From NCBI RefSeq assembly GCF_014681765.1, contig NZ_CP061498.1, positions 2,679,501 through 2,743,500 on the forward strand: a stretch of 64,000 bases of DNA. Reading direction: 5' to 3'. Below the pieces are notes generated by a model, which saw nothing but the letters and a program-made list of their open reading frames with translations, ran no database searches and had not been told where the DNA came from. A program made the position numbers and the translations under genes. Source of the stretch: Roseicitreum antarcticum (GTDB lineage: Bacteria > Pseudomonadota > Alphaproteobacteria > Rhodobacterales > Rhodobacteraceae). This document shows, piece by piece, positions 1-9,446 of the stretch. Positions within the stretch are counted from its first letter, which is position 1, and each line of letters starts with the position of its first letter.

Positions 1-1
1 C

Positions 2-343
2 CTGCTGGGCAACGTACTGCCCTATCAGGCAGAGGTCGCGGCGCGCCACGGGCTGGACCTCATCATGTATGAGGGGGGCAGCCATGTGGTGCCGATGTGG
101 GATGTGGCGGATGATACCGCGATCGTCGATTTCTTCATCCATCTGAATTATACGCAGGAGATGGGTGAGTTGTATCGGACGCTTTTGTCGGGTTGGTACG
201 CGCTGGGCGGGAATCTGTTCAACGCGTTTTCTGATGTGGATACGCCGACGCGGTACGGTAGCTGGGGCGCGCTGCGGCATCTGGATGACCAAAACCCCCG
301 CTGGGACGCGCTTGTTTCCTTCGCGCCACCGGGGGGCGATTAG
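2..343 (+). CDS. C-terminal part of an unrecognised protein (cut by window edge)
   Basis: The reading frame is open from the first bases and ends at a TAG, so the true start lies upstream of the window. At least 113 residues are visible. They are rich in Trp, Tyr, His and Asp and contain the segments MYEGGSHVV and YGSWGALRHLDD. I do not recognise the family. The aromatic, acidic composition and the EGG-SH motif would fit a secreted or glycosidase-like domain, but this is only an impression. It ends 9 bp before the start of a family-2 glycosyltransferase on the same strand, so the two are probably co-transcribed and may both concern a surface polysaccharide. Confidence 0.6.
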   Translation: MLGNVLPYQAEVAARHGLDLIMYEGGSHVVPMWDVADDTAIVDFFIHLNYTQEMGELYRTLLSGWYALGGNLFNAFSDVDTPTRYGSWGALRHLDDQNPRWDALVSFAPPGGD

Positions 344-352
344 GGGGATGGC

Positions 353-1183
353 ATGCTGACCGTCATCATCCCCGCCAATAACGAGGCGCAGTATATCGGG
401 CCGTGCCTGTCAGCGGTGCTGGCCAGCGACGCGCCCGAAGCGATGGGCGTTGCGGTGATCGTTGCGGCGAACGGATGCAGCGATGCCACGGTGCAGATTG
501 CCGGGACGTTTGCCGACAGGTTCAAGTCCCGGGGCTGGAACCTGAGCGTGCTGGATATCGCGCGCGGCAACAAGATCGGTGCGCTGAATGCGGCGGACAC
601 CGCGACGGCCACGGGCAGCGCGCTGATCTATCTGGATGCCGATGTGATCGTTTCGCCGCCGTTGCTGGCGCAGATGGCGGCGGTGTTGCGTACCGATGCC
701 CCGGTTTATGCGGGTGGCACGCCGCTGGTAACACCGCCCGAATCGCGGCTGACCACGGCCTATGCGCGGCTGTGGTTGCGGTTGCCGTTTCACGACAGCG
801 GTGCTCCTGGCTTCGGGTTGTTCGGTGTCAATGTCGCTGGACGCGCGCGGTGGGGGGCGTTTCCCGACCTGATATCGGACGACACTTTCGTGCGGTTGCA
901 GTTCCGCCCGGAGGAACGCGTGCAGGTGCCCGCCACCTATCGCTGGCCGATGGTCGAAGGCTTTCGCCGCTTGGTCCGGGTGCGGCGCAGGCAGGACATC
1001 GGCGTGGCCGAGATCGCGACCCGCTACCCTGAGTTGCTGGCGAATGAAGGCAAGGCCCCTACGCCGCGGTTCTGGCCGCTGTTTCGCGCCGATCCTGTCG
1101 GGTTTGCCGTCTATACCTCGGTCGCCGTCATGGTGCGCATCAGTCGGTTGTGGGCGGGCAACGAATGGGTGCGCGGGCGCTGA
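353..1183 (+). CDS. Glycosyltransferase family 2
   Basis: A 276-residue protein that starts with the GT-A nucleotide-binding strand (TVIIPANNEAQYIG, residues 3-16) and carries a DxD-type metal-binding motif in YLDADVIV near residue 94. These are the hallmarks of inverting family-2 glycosyltransferases, which move a sugar from a nucleotide-sugar donor to a lipid, polysaccharide or other acceptor. The size is that of a single-domain cytoplasmic or membrane-associated enzyme. It follows closely the truncated upstream gene. Donor and acceptor cannot be deduced. The next gene (ilvA) is convergent. Confidence 0.85.
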   Translation: MLTVIIPANNEAQYIGPCLSAVLASDAPEAMGVAVIVAANGCSDATVQIAGTFADRFKSRGWNLSVLDIARGNKIGALNAADTATATGSALIYLDADVIVSPPLLAQMAAVLRTDAPVYAGGTPLVTPPESRLTTAYARLWLRLPFHDSGAPGFGLFGVNVAGRARWGAFPDLISDDTFVRLQFRPEERVQVPATYRWPMVEGFRRLVRVRRRQDIGVAEIATRYPELLANEGKAPTPRFWPLFRADPVGFAVYTSVAVMVRISRLWAGNEWVRGR

Positions 1184-1237
1184 GAAGCGCCGACATCCCC
1201 CGGGTGCGTCAGAAACCGTAGCGACCTGGTTCCGCCC

Positions 1238-2485
1238 TCAGACGATGAAACCCGACAGCGTTTCATCTTCGGTAATGTCGCGGAAGATCAAGCCTGCACT
1301 GGTGATGCGCGCCAAGAGCGAGTCGAAATTCTCGGGCGCAGTCGTTTCGATCCCTAGCAGCACGGTGCCAAAGTTCCGGGCGGATTTTTTCAGGTACTCG
1401 AACCGGGCAATGTCGTCGTCGGGGCCCAGAAGCTCCAGGAAGTCGCGCAACGCACCCGGGCGCTGTGGCAGCCGCAGGATGAAGTACTTCTTGCAACCGG
1501 AATAGCGCATCGCACGTTCCTTGACCTCGGGCAGGCGTTCAAAGTCAAAATTCCCGCCCGAGGTGACGCAGACCACGGTTTTGCCCGCGATCTGATCGGC
1601 CAGGTCGGGCAGCACATCGACGGCAAGTGCGCCGGCGGGTTCCAGCACGATGCCCTCGACATTCAGCATTTCCAGTATGGTGATGCAGATGCGGTCCTCG
1701 GGCGCCAGCAGGACGTGCGCGGGGTCGGTTGCGTGCAGTCGCGCGAAGGTCTGTACGCCGATGCGGGCCACCGCCGCGCCATCGACAAAGCTGTTGACCT
1801 GCGGCAGGGTGACCGGCGCGCCTGCAATCAGCGCCTCGGTCAGGCTGGCGCCGCCCAGCGGCTCGACAAAGCGGAACTGTGTTTCCGGTGCGGCCTGACG
1901 CAAGAAGCTGGTCACCCCCGCCGACAGCCCGCCGCCGCCCACCGGAAGCACCACCATATCGGGCGCGCGGCCCAGTTGTTCGAGGATCTCGATCCCGACA
2001 CTCGCCTGTCCCTCGATCACATCCGCATCATCGAAGGGCGACAGGAAGTGCCCACCGATTTCCCTGCAGAACGCCTGCGCCGCTGTCAGCGACTGGTCGA
2101 AGTAGTCACCCGTCAGCCGGATTTCCACCGCATCGCCGCCGAAGACGCGGGTCTTGGCGATTTTCTGCTGCGGCGTGGTGACCGGCATGAAGATGGTGCC
2201 GCGCACGCCAAAATGGCGGCAGGCAAAGGCAACGCCCTGCGCATGATTGCCTGCGCTGGCGCAGACGAACTGCGCGCGGGTGGGGTCCGCCTCCAACACC
2301 TTGCGCATGGCATTGAAGGCCCCTCTGATCTTGTAGGATCGCACGGGCGACAGATCCTCGCGCTTAAGCCAGATGTCGGCGTTGAACCGCGCGGACAGGT
2401 GATCGTTGCGCTGCAAGGGAGTCGGGTCGAAGAGAACCCGCATGGCGGCGGCAGAGGCATGGGCAGAGGTGCTGAAATCTGTCAT
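1238..2485 (-). CDS. ilvA: Threonine ammonia-lyase (threonine dehydratase)
   Basis: A PLP enzyme that deaminates L-threonine to 2-oxobutyrate, the first step of isoleucine synthesis. The PLP lysine lies in SYKIRGAF (K52), followed by the SAGNHAQG substrate loop and the glycine-rich phosphate-binding loop PVGGGGLS. The C-terminal part after about residue 325 begins with KKYFILRLPQRPGAL and looks like a single ACT-like regulatory domain, which suggests allosteric control. At 415 residues it matches the one-ACT form. I chose the ATG at 2485 because family similarity begins there. An in-frame ATG at 2530 would add 15 residues. The gene is divergent from argG. Confidence 0.9.
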   Translation of the reverse strand: MTDFSTSAHASAAAMRVLFDPTPLQRNDHLSARFNADIWLKREDLSPVRSYKIRGAFNAMRKVLEADPTRAQFVCASAGNHAQGVAFACRHFGVRGTIFMPVTTPQQKIAKTRVFGGDAVEIRLTGDYFDQSLTAAQAFCREIGGHFLSPFDDADVIEGQASVGIEILEQLGRAPDMVVLPVGGGGLSAGVTSFLRQAAPETQFRFVEPLGGASLTEALIAGAPVTLPQVNSFVDGAAVARIGVQTFARLHATDPAHVLLAPEDRICITILEMLNVEGIVLEPAGALAVDVLPDLADQIAGKTVVCVTSGGNFDFERLPEVKERAMRYSGCKKYFILRLPQRPGALRDFLELLGPDDDIARFEYLKKSARNFGTVLLGIETTAPENFDSLLARITSAGLIFRDITEDETLSGFIV

Positions 2486-2674
2486 CCCTCTGTGTTGCGT
2501 CGGATTTAAGTCTTCGTAAAGGGGCAACATCGCCCCACTGGGCGCAGGGCGGCGATTTCTGCCCGGTCAGACGCCAAGGCGCGGCCCGGCGCCCCTTGCC
2601 CAGCGGGGCGTTTGCCCATAGACCGATGCGCAGCCGAATTCTCGCCCTTATCCCCGTGATGGAGCCCTTTGACC

Positions 2675-3916
2675 ATGTCCGCAGCCGCCAAACCAGCGCC
2701 GAAGAAAGTTGTCCTTGCCTATTCCGGGGGCCTTGATACCTCGATCATCCTGAAGTGGCTGCAAACCGAATACGGGTGCGAGGTTGTGACCTTCACCGCC
2801 GATCTGGGGCAGGGCGAGGAACTGGACCCCGCGCGCAAGAAGGCCGAATTGTTGGGCATCAAGCCCGAGAATATCTACATCGAGGATGTGCGCGAGGAAT
2901 TCGTGCGCGATTTCGTTTTCCCGATGTTCCGTGCCAATGCGCTATATGAGGGGCTGTATCTGCTGGGCACCTCTATCGCGCGGCCGCTGATCTCGAAGCG
3001 GCTGGTGGAAATCGCCGCGATGACCGGCGCGGATGCTGTGGCACATGGTGCCACCGGCAAGGGCAACGACCAGGTGCGTTTTGAACTGGCCGCTTATGCG
3101 CTGAACCCCGACATCAAGGTGATTGCGCCTTGGCGTGAATGGGATCTGAGCAGCCGTACCAAGTTGTTGGAATTCGCCGAAACCCACCAGATTCCCATCG
3201 CCAAGGACAAGCGCGGTGAAGCGCCGTTTAGCGTGGATGCGAACCTGCTGCATACCTCCAGCGAGGGCAAGGTGCTGGAAGACCCCGGTGAGGAAGCGCC
3301 CGACTATGTCTATCAGCGCACCACGCATCCGGAGGAAGCGCCCGACACCCCCGAATTCATCGAAGTCACGTTCGAGCGTGGCGACGCCACCGCAATCAAC
3401 GGCGAGGCGATGAGCCCCGCCGCCATCCTGACCCGGCTGAACGAGTTGGGCGGCAAGCATGGCATCGGCCGTCTCGATCTGGTCGAGGGGCGGTTCGTCG
3501 GCATGAAGTCCCGCGGCATCTATGAGACGCCCGGCGGCACGCTGCTGCTGGAGGCACATCGCGGGATCGAACAGATCACGCTGGACCGGGGCGCGGCGCA
3601 TCTGAAAGACCAGATCATGCCGCAATATGCCGAACTGATCTACAACGGCTTCTGGTTCAGCCCTGAACGCGAGATGTTGCAAGCGCTGATCGACAAGAGC
3701 CAGGAACACGTCACTGGTACCGTGCGGCTGAAACTCTACAAGGGGCTGGCCCGTACCGTCGCCCGCTGGTCCGATCACAGCCTGTATTCCGAGGCGCATG
3801 TCACGTTTGAAGATGATGCCGGCGCCTATGATCAGAAGGATGCGGCGGGCTTCATCCAGTTGAACGCGCTGCGGCTGAAGCTGATCGCGACGCGCAAACG
3901 TCGCATCGGGTACTAA
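2675..3916 (+). CDS. argG: Argininosuccinate synthase
   Basis: Catalyses ATP-dependent joining of citrulline and aspartate in arginine biosynthesis. The N-terminal PP-loop AYSGGLDTS near residue 16 is the ATP pyrophosphatase signature. Other family landmarks are [14 protein letters not shown] and the SPERE-containing C-terminal dimerisation region. At 413 residues it has full family length. The open frame also reaches a TTG 6 bp upstream, but the ATG at 2675 has a GGAG ribosome-binding site 10 bp away and is preferred. The 189-bp divergent gap to ilvA must hold both promoters. Confidence 0.97.
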   Translation: MSAAAKPAPKKVVLAYSGGLDTSIILKWLQTEYGCEVVTFTADLGQGEELDPARKKAELLGIKPENIYIEDVREEFVRDFVFPMFRANALYEGLYLLGTSIARPLISKRLVEIAAMTGADAVAHGATGKGNDQVRFELAAYALNPDIKVIAPWREWDLSSRTKLLEFAETHQIPIAKDKRGEAPFSVDANLLHTSSEGKVLEDPGEEAPDYVYQRTTHPEEAPDTPEFIEVTFERGDATAINGEAMSPAAILTRLNELGGKHGIGRLDLVEGRFVGMKSRGIYETPGGTLLLEAHRGIEQITLDRGAAHLKDQIMPQYAELIYNGFWFSPEREMLQALIDKSQEHVTGTVRLKLYKGLARTVARWSDHSLYSEAHVTFEDDAGAYDQKDAAGFIQLNALRLKLIATRKRRIGY

Positions 3917-3926
3917 GGGCACAATT

Positions 3927-3953
3927 CACGGGGCGCGGTTTTCGCGTCCCGTG
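3927..3953 (+). terminator. Hairpin after argG
   Basis: An 11-bp stem (CACGGGGCGCG against CGCGTCCCGTG, one G-U pair) with a GTTTT loop begins 10 bp after the argG stop. The run of T after it is poor, so termination efficiency is uncertain. Confidence 0.5.
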
Positions 3954-4068
3954 TGACTTGGCCGGACGTGATGCGAGGTTGCGGTATCGCGCGGCGCGTG
4001 GCCGCCTGAGGTTATCCACAACGCTCCCCCACGCCCGCCGATCAAGCGCAGGCAGGTCCGCGCCTGCT

Positions 4069-4836
4069 TCAGATCGTTTGCGCGTGCTCGTACCGCATAC
4101 GGGCGATGGCCTCGTTTTGCTCAACCCGGCGCAGGTCTTGCATGCAGGTTTCCACATAGTTCAGATGCGCCTCCACGGCGGAACGGGCGGCATCAGTGTC
4201 ACGGTGCTGAATGGCGCTGTTGATGTCGCGGTGCTGTTCCAATAGCAATTCGCGCGTCGTGCGTTGCTTGAACATCATCTGACGGTTGTAGAAAACGCCT
4301 TCGCGCAGCAGGTCGAACATGGATCGCATCATGTGCAGCATGATGATGTTGTGGCTGGCTTCGATGATGGACAGGTGAAACTCGGCATCCAGCCGCGCCT
4401 CATCCGCCGGGTTGCGCTTGCCGTGGGCCGCCTCCATCTTTCGGAAGATCGTGTCGATCACCTTCAGATCAGTGTCCGATCCCAGCCGCGCGGCGCGTTC
4501 GGCGGCCATCGCCTCCAACTCACGGCGGAAGGTGATATAGTCGAACAACGCTTCATCATGGGTGGCAAACAGCGTGACAAGCGCCTGACTGAAGGCCGAT
4601 CCCAGTACGTCGGCCACATAGATCCCCGCCCCGGCGCGGGTGGCCAGCAAACCGCGTTCCTGCAATTCGGCGACCGCGTCGCGCAGGCTGGGGCGCGAGA
4701 CACCCAGCTTTTCGGCCAGTTCGCGTTCCGAGGGCAAGCGCTCACTTGGCCGCAAGATACCGCGCAGGATCAGCAATTCGATCTGCCTTACCACGGATTG
4801 CGACAGTTTTTCTGATTGGATGCGCTGAAACGGCAT
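4069..4836 (-). CDS. GntR-family regulator, FadR/FCD subgroup
   Basis: A 255-residue transcription factor. Residues 1-75 form a winged helix-turn-helix with the GntR signature LPSERELAEKLGVSRPSLRDAV. The rest is an all-helical FCD ligand-binding domain with the metal or ligand histidine region EFHLSIIEASHN. Proteins of this layout include PdhR, LldR and GlcC, which respond to small carboxylates. The neighbours (argG, an OmpA-like lipoprotein) do not identify a target, so the ligand is unknown. A palindrome just upstream of its start suggests autoregulation. Confidence 0.9.
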   Translation of the reverse strand: MPFQRIQSEKLSQSVVRQIELLILRGILRPSERLPSERELAEKLGVSRPSLRDAVAELQERGLLATRAGAGIYVADVLGSAFSQALVTLFATHDEALFDYITFRRELEAMAAERAARLGSDTDLKVIDTIFRKMEAAHGKRNPADEARLDAEFHLSIIEASHNIIMLHMMRSMFDLLREGVFYNRQMMFKQRTTRELLLEQHRDINSAIQHRDTDAARSAVEAHLNYVETCMQDLRRVEQNEAIARMRYEHAQTI

Positions 4837-4851
4837 GCTTCCCCCGATAAC

Positions 4852-4870
4852 TGGTCAAAAGATATGACCG
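4852..4870. promoter_or_regulatory. Candidate GntR/FadR-type operator
   Basis: TGGTCA at 4852-4857 and TGACC at 4865-4869 form an inverted repeat with a 7-bp spacer. It lies 16 bp upstream of the start of the minus-strand GntR gene. FadR-subfamily regulators usually bind TGGT/ACCA half sites, so this may be the autoregulatory operator. Confidence 0.45.
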
Positions 4871-4969
4871 CCCAGTGCCGCGCGCAACTGGTTTCGCACG
4901 CGCGCCGTGGGACAAGGTACGGCCTCTGCATTGCGTTGATCAGGCGCGGGCCCGCCTACGCTGCGACCC

Positions 4970-5013
4970 GCAAACAAGAAGCCCTGCCGCCGCGTGTCGC
5001 GCGGTGGCAGGGC
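4970..5013 (-). terminator. Rho-independent terminator of the OmpA-like gene
   Basis: A 14-bp stem (4981-4994 with 5000-5013, one G-U pair) is followed on the minus strand by the T-rich stretch TTCTTGTTTG. It sits 17 bp downstream of the stop codon of the minus-strand lipoprotein gene. Confidence 0.75.
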
Positions 5014-5030
5014 TGCGCTGGTATTGCTGC

Positions 5031-5672
5031 TTATGAAGTCGGGCGGATGATGATCTCGACCCGGCGGTTCTGCGCACGCCCCGCCGCAGTCGCGTTCGAG
5101 GCGATGGGTTCGGACAGCCCGCGCCCGGCGGTGACGATCCGCGATCCCGGTACGCCCGAATCGCGCAGAACGGCTGCGACCGAGGCCGCACGGCGTTGCG
5201 ACAGCGTCTCATTGTAGCTGGCCGAGCCGACGTTGTCAGTATGGCCCACAACCCCGATGGTGCTGTTGGGGTTGTTGATCAGGTTGGTCGCGATGGTGCG
5301 TAGGTCACGTTGCAGATCAGGGCGCACGACGGCGCTGTCGGTGGCGAACAAGATGTCCTGCGGCAGTGTCAGCACCAGCGTCTCGCCCGTGTTGCGGACG
5401 TCCACATCGTTGCCAAGCTGTGAGCGCAGTTGCGCGGCCTGACGGTCCAATTGTGACCCGATGACGCTGCCCGCAGCGGCGCCGATGACGCCGCCGACCA
5501 GTGCACGCTCCAGCCGGTTTTCGCTGCCTTGGGTGCCCCCGATCAATGCGCCTGCCGCAGCCCCGGTCAGCGCACCAGTGCGCGTACGGTTGATGTTGCT
5601 GTTGGGATCAACGCAGCCTGCCAGTGCAACAACACCAACCAAGCCTGCGGTCATAGACATTTTAAAAGCCAT
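5031..5672 (-). CDS. OmpA-family outer-membrane lipoprotein with glycine zipper
   Basis: A 213-residue protein with a lipoprotein signal peptide ending in the lipobox LAGC (Cys20). Residues about 33-73 are a glycine-zipper segment (GALTGAAAGALIGG and GGVIGAAAGSVIG). The C-terminal half is an OmpA peptidoglycan-binding domain with GHTDNVGS and the closing NRRVEI motif. It is expected in the inner leaflet of the outer membrane, tethering it to peptidoglycan, like Pal or YiaD proteins. It is a single-gene unit with its own terminator. Confidence 0.93.
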   Translation of the reverse strand: MAFKMSMTAGLVGVVALAGCVDPNSNINRTRTGALTGAAAGALIGGTQGSENRLERALVGGVIGAAAGSVIGSQLDRQAAQLRSQLGNDVDVRNTGETLVLTLPQDILFATDSAVVRPDLQRDLRTIATNLINNPNSTIGVVGHTDNVGSASYNETLSQRRAASVAAVLRDSGVPGSRIVTAGRGLSEPIASNATAAGRAQNRRVEIIIRPTS

Positions 5673-5794
5673 GTGGACACCTTCGTTCCGGATAATCTGA
5701 GGTGACAGTATATCACGCCACTATCTCAACGAACAGCGACCCCATTTGGTTCCGCGCTTTCTTGCCGGTCACGCTTTGCTGATCGCACGGCGGT

Positions 5795-6652
5795 TTATGG
5801 GTGGGCGTCAAGGCGCGCGGCCTCCCATCCCAGCATGGCGCGTTTGGTTGTCAGGCCCCAATGATAGCCGCCAAGGCCGCCGTCGCCGCGCAGGCAGCGG
5901 TGACAGGGGATCACGAAGCCCAGCGGGTTGGCCCCGACGGCGCTGCCGACCGCCCGTGCCGCGCGTGGCGCCCCGACCGCCTGTGCAAGGGTGCCGTAGC
6001 TGGTCACGTGGCCCGATGGGACGGTCAACAAGGCCTCCCATACCTTGATCTGGAACGGTGCGCCGATCAGGTGCAGCCGGGCCCGCCCCGCCCCGTCGCC
6101 CGCCCCGCCAAAGGCCGCCGCGATATGGGGTGCGGGACCGCTCTGGTCGGCGACATAGACAGCGGCGGGCCAGCGGCGGGTCATGTCGGCAAGGGTCGCG
6201 TCGGGGTCCGTGTCATTTGCAAAGGCCAGCCCGCAGAGCCCGCGTTCCGTCGCCATGCCAAGTGCCGGGCCAAACGGCGTGTCGAACCAGCCGTGCCGGA
6301 TGGTCAGCCCCGCGCCGCGTTGGGCGTAGGTGCCCGGTGTCATCGCCTCCCACCGCACGAACAGGTCGTGCAGTCGCCCACTGCCTGACAACCCCGCACC
6401 ATCGGCGGCGGCTTGCGTGCTGAACCGTGCGGCCAGCAGAGCCTTCGCATGGCCCAGCGTCAGGTATTGCTGATACCGCTTTGGTGACACGCCTACCCAC
6501 GCGGTGAAGACCCGCTGAAAATGCGCCCCGCTCATCCCCAGCCTACTGGCAAGGGCGTCCAGAGTCAGCGTGCCCTCGGCGCGGTCGATTTCCGCGATCG
6601 CGCGGCGGATCACCTGATAATGATAGCGGTCTTCAATCTCGTGTGACGGCAT
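5795..6652 (-). CDS. AraC-type/methylated-DNA-protein-cysteine methyltransferase fusion (Ada-like, truncated)
   Basis: Has an AraC-like helix-turn-helix (residues about 10-100) followed by an O6-alkylguanine-DNA alkyltransferase domain with the active-site motif IPCHRCL and the RAVG helix. Unlike E. coli Ada it lacks the N-terminal zinc domain that senses methyl phosphotriesters, so it should repair O6-methylguanine but cannot use Ada-type activation. I chose the ATG at 6652 (285 residues) because a GGAAG site lies 5 bp before it. An ATG 30 bp upstream is possible. The nearby divergent nth also concerns DNA repair. Confidence 0.88.
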   Translation of the reverse strand: MPSHEIEDRYHYQVIRRAIAEIDRAEGTLTLDALASRLGMSGAHFQRVFTAWVGVSPKRYQQYLTLGHAKALLAARFSTQAAADGAGLSGSGRLHDLFVRWEAMTPGTYAQRGAGLTIRHGWFDTPFGPALGMATERGLCGLAFANDTDPDATLADMTRRWPAAVYVADQSGPAPHIAAAFGGAGDGAGRARLHLIGAPFQIKVWEALLTVPSGHVTSYGTLAQAVGAPRAARAVGSAVGANPLGFVIPCHRCLRGDGGLGGYHWGLTTKRAMLGWEAARLDAHP

Positions 6653-6777
6653 GTTGTCTTCCGTGGCTGTGTGCCATGCCACAATAGGGCTACCGTCGTC
6701 TCATAACGACCCGGTTTTTGCGTAAAACTGCACCCGACCCGCTTGCCGAGGGGCGGTTCCTTCGGCATACCGCGATG

Positions 6778-7422
6778 ATGGTTCAGCAATGCGATTACGC
6801 TACCCTGTCACAGATGTTCCAGCGTTTTCAGGCCGCCAACCCGGAACCGCAGGGCGAGTTGCATCACACCAACGCCTTCACGCTGCTGGTGGCCGTCGCC
6901 CTGTCGGCGCAGTCCACCGACGTGGGCGTGAACCGGGCCACGCATGACATGTTCCAGATCGCCGACACGCCCGCAAAGATGCTGGTCTTGGGCGAGGATG
7001 CGCTGATCGACCATATCAAGACAATCGGCCTCTACCGCAACAAGGCACGCAATGTCATCAGGTTGTGCCAGATCCTGGTCGACGATTATGACGGACAGGT
7101 TCCGTCGTCCCGAGCGGCACTGCAATCGTTGCCCGGCGTCGGGCGCAAGACGGCGAATGTGGTGCTGAACATGTGGTGGCGCCTGCCCGCGCAGGCGGTC
7201 GACACGCATATTTTCCGCATCGGCAACCGCACCGGCATCTGCCCGGGCCGCGACGTCAATGCCGTGGAGCGCGCAATCGAAGACCACATCCCCGCCGAGT
7301 ACCAACTGCATGCCCATCACTGGCTGATCTTGCATGGGCGCTATGTCTGCAAGGCGCGCAAGCCGATGTGCGGCACATGTATCATCCGTGACCTTTGCCC
7401 CTTCGAGGATAAAAACCTATGA
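6778..7422 (+). CDS. nth: Endonuclease III
   Basis: A DNA glycosylase/AP lyase of base-excision repair that removes oxidised pyrimidines. The helix-hairpin-helix LPGVGRKTANVVLN holds the catalytic lysine, VDTHIFRIGNR holds the catalytic aspartate, and the C terminus has the [4Fe-4S] motif C-x6-C-x2-C-x5-C starting at VCKARKPMC. The open frame begins at a TTG 60 bp upstream, but family proteins start shortly before the DYAT motif, so the second ATG of the ATG-ATG pair is preferred (214 residues). No strong ribosome-binding site decides this. The stop overlaps the PfkB kinase start by 4 bp. Confidence 0.93.
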   Translation: MVQQCDYATLSQMFQRFQAANPEPQGELHHTNAFTLLVAVALSAQSTDVGVNRATHDMFQIADTPAKMLVLGEDALIDHIKTIGLYRNKARNVIRLCQILVDDYDGQVPSSRAALQSLPGVGRKTANVVLNMWWRLPAQAVDTHIFRIGNRTGICPGRDVNAVERAIEDHIPAEYQLHAHHWLILHGRYVCKARKPMCGTCIIRDLCPFEDKNL

Positions 7423-8408
7423 AAACCTATCAGATCGCCGGGATCGGCAACGCCATCGTCGACGTCATTGCCACGGTGGATGACCATTTCCTGGACCATA
7501 TGGGCATTCACAAAGGGATCATGCAGCTGGTTGAGCGTGACCGCGCCGAGACGCTCTATGGTGCGATGAAAGACCGGGCGCAGGCCTCTGGTGGGTCGGT
7601 GGCGAACACACTGGCGGGTGTGGGGGCGCTGGGGCTGAAGGCGGCGTTTGTCGGGCGGGTGCGGGACGATGCGCTGGGTAGGTTCTATGCCGCTGACAGT
7701 GAGCGGGTGGGCACGCATTTCGCCAATTTGCCCGTCGCTGATGGGGAACTGCCGACGTCGCGTAGCATGATCTTTGTGACGCCTGATGGTGAGCGGTCGA
7801 TGAACACCTATCTGGGCATCTCGGCCGAAATCAGCCCCGACGATGTGGATGCGGCCCTGATGGCCGACAGCGCGATTGTCTTTCTGGAAGGATACCTGTT
7901 CGACAAGGACAAGGGTAAGGCTGCATTCCTGAAAGCCGCCCGTGCCTGTCGCGATGCGGGCGGGCTGGCGGGCATTGCGCTGTCCGATCCGTTCTGCGTC
8001 GACCGCCACCGTGACGATTTTCGCGCGCTGGTCGCACAGGATATGGACTACGTTATCGGGAACGAGCAGGAGTGGGTCTCACTCTATCAGGCGAATGATC
8101 TGGATGATGCGCTGGTGCAGGCCGCCGCTGCCTGTGATCTGGTTGTCTGTACCCGGTCGGGCGACCCGGTGCGCATCATCCGCAACGGTGAGGAGACCGA
8201 GATTCCCGTCAAGATGGTGACGCCGGTGGATGCCACGGGCGCGGGCGACCAGTTCGCTGCGGGTTTCCTGTTCGGCTTGGCAAATGGCGCCGACATGGCC
8301 ACCGCAGGGCGCATGGGCTGCATCGCCGCAGCCGAGGTCATCAGCCATATCGGCGCACGTCCGAAGTCCGATCTGTTGGCGATTTTCCGCGCTGAGGGAT
8401 TGATCTGA
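7419..8408 (+). CDS. PfkB-family (adenosine/ribokinase-like) carbohydrate kinase
   Basis: A 329-residue ribokinase-fold kinase. It has the N-terminal GIGNAIVDVIA strand, the glycine pair ASGGSVANT that caps the sugar site, and the PfkB signature 2 DATGAGDQFAAGF with the catalytic Asp. Alphaproteobacterial relatives are usually annotated adenosine kinase, but the substrate cannot be read from the sequence. It is translationally coupled to nth through an ATGA overlap, an arrangement that probably reflects operon packing rather than shared function. Confidence 0.88.
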   Translation: MKTYQIAGIGNAIVDVIATVDDHFLDHMGIHKGIMQLVERDRAETLYGAMKDRAQASGGSVANTLAGVGALGLKAAFVGRVRDDALGRFYAADSERVGTHFANLPVADGELPTSRSMIFVTPDGERSMNTYLGISAEISPDDVDAALMADSAIVFLEGYLFDKDKGKAAFLKAARACRDAGGLAGIALSDPFCVDRHRDDFRALVAQDMDYVIGNEQEWVSLYQANDLDDALVQAAAACDLVVCTRSGDPVRIIRNGEETEIPVKMVTPVDATGAGDQFAAGFLFGLANGADMATAGRMGCIAAAEVISHIGARPKSDLLAIFRAEGLI

Positions 8409-8480
8409 GGCATCCGCAACTTGCGCGGCGCCGCTACCACCCCCATATCTGCCCTCTGATCAATCCGTCGGAGATCCCCC

Positions 8481-9380
8481 ATGGGCTATACGAAAACTGC
8501 GATGCTGATGGCCGCCATGACGGCGCTTTTCATGGGGATCGGGTATTTGTTGGGCGGCGGCGCCGGGATCGTCATCGCGCTGGTCTTTGCGGCGGGCATG
8601 AACGTCTACGCCTACTGGAACTCGGACAAGGCGGTGCTGCGCATGAACAATGCGCAGGAATGCAACAGCCAGGTTTCCCCCAGCCTTCTGCGCATGGTGC
8701 ACAAGCTGGCAGATGATGCAGACATGCCGCGCCCGCGCGTTTATCTGATCGACACCGACCAGCCCAATGCCTTTGCCACGGGCCGCAACCCGGAAAACGC
8801 TGCCGTGGCCGCGACCACCGGCCTGTTGCGCCGCCTGTCGGATGAGGAAGTCGCCGCCGTGATGGCGCATGAACTGGCGCATATCAAGAACTACGACACG
8901 CTGATCATGACCGTCACGGCCACATTTGCCGGTGCGATTTCCATGCTTGCAAACTTCGCGATGTTCTTTGGTGGCAACCGGGATCGCGGCATGGGCATTA
9001 TTGGCACGCTGGCAATCATGATCCTGGCCCCGTTGGCGGCGGCGTTGGTTCAGATGGCTATTTCGCGGTCGCGCGAGTATGAGGCGGATCGCGTGGGCGC
9101 AGAGATCTGCGGCAACCCGTTGTGGCTGGCCTCGGCGCTGAAACGAATTCAGGAATTCGCCAGCCGGATCGACAATAATGTGGCCGAACGCAACCCGGCG
9201 ACGGCGCATATGTTCATCATCAACCCGTTGCATGCCCATGCGCATGACAAGCTGTTTTCGACCCACCCCAATACTGAAAACCGGATCGCCGCCTTGCAGG
9301 CCATGGTGGGGCAGGATGCGCCGCGTCGCGCACAGCCCGCAGCGCCACGGGGTGGCCGGTCGGGCGGGCCCTGGGGGTAA
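8481..9380 (+). CDS. htpX: Membrane zinc metalloprotease HtpX
   Basis: A 299-residue M48-family protease of the inner membrane that takes part in quality control of membrane proteins. Two N-terminal membrane segments (residues about 7-45) precede the zinc-binding [11 protein letters not shown] motif (HExxH). Two further hydrophobic stretches follow around residues 150-200, and the third zinc ligand is expected in [10 protein letters not shown]. The C terminus is Pro/Arg/Gly rich. Its own gap upstream suggests an independent promoter. Confidence 0.95.
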   Translation: MGYTKTAMLMAAMTALFMGIGYLLGGGAGIVIALVFAAGMNVYAYWNSDKAVLRMNNAQECNSQVSPSLLRMVHKLADDADMPRPRVYLIDTDQPNAFATGRNPENAAVAATTGLLRRLSDEEVAAVMAHELAHIKNYDTLIMTVTATFAGAISMLANFAMFFGGNRDRGMGIIGTLAIMILAPLAAALVQMAISRSREYEADRVGAEICGNPLWLASALKRIQEFASRIDNNVAERNPATAHMFIINPLHAHAHDKLFSTHPNTENRIAALQAMVGQDAPRRAQPAAPRGGRSGGPWG

Positions 9381-9446
9381 AGGTAGTGCGGGTGTCGACC
9401 GTCACGCCGCCTTAGGGCGCAGGTCGTATCCGCCGCGTTCAGTGGA

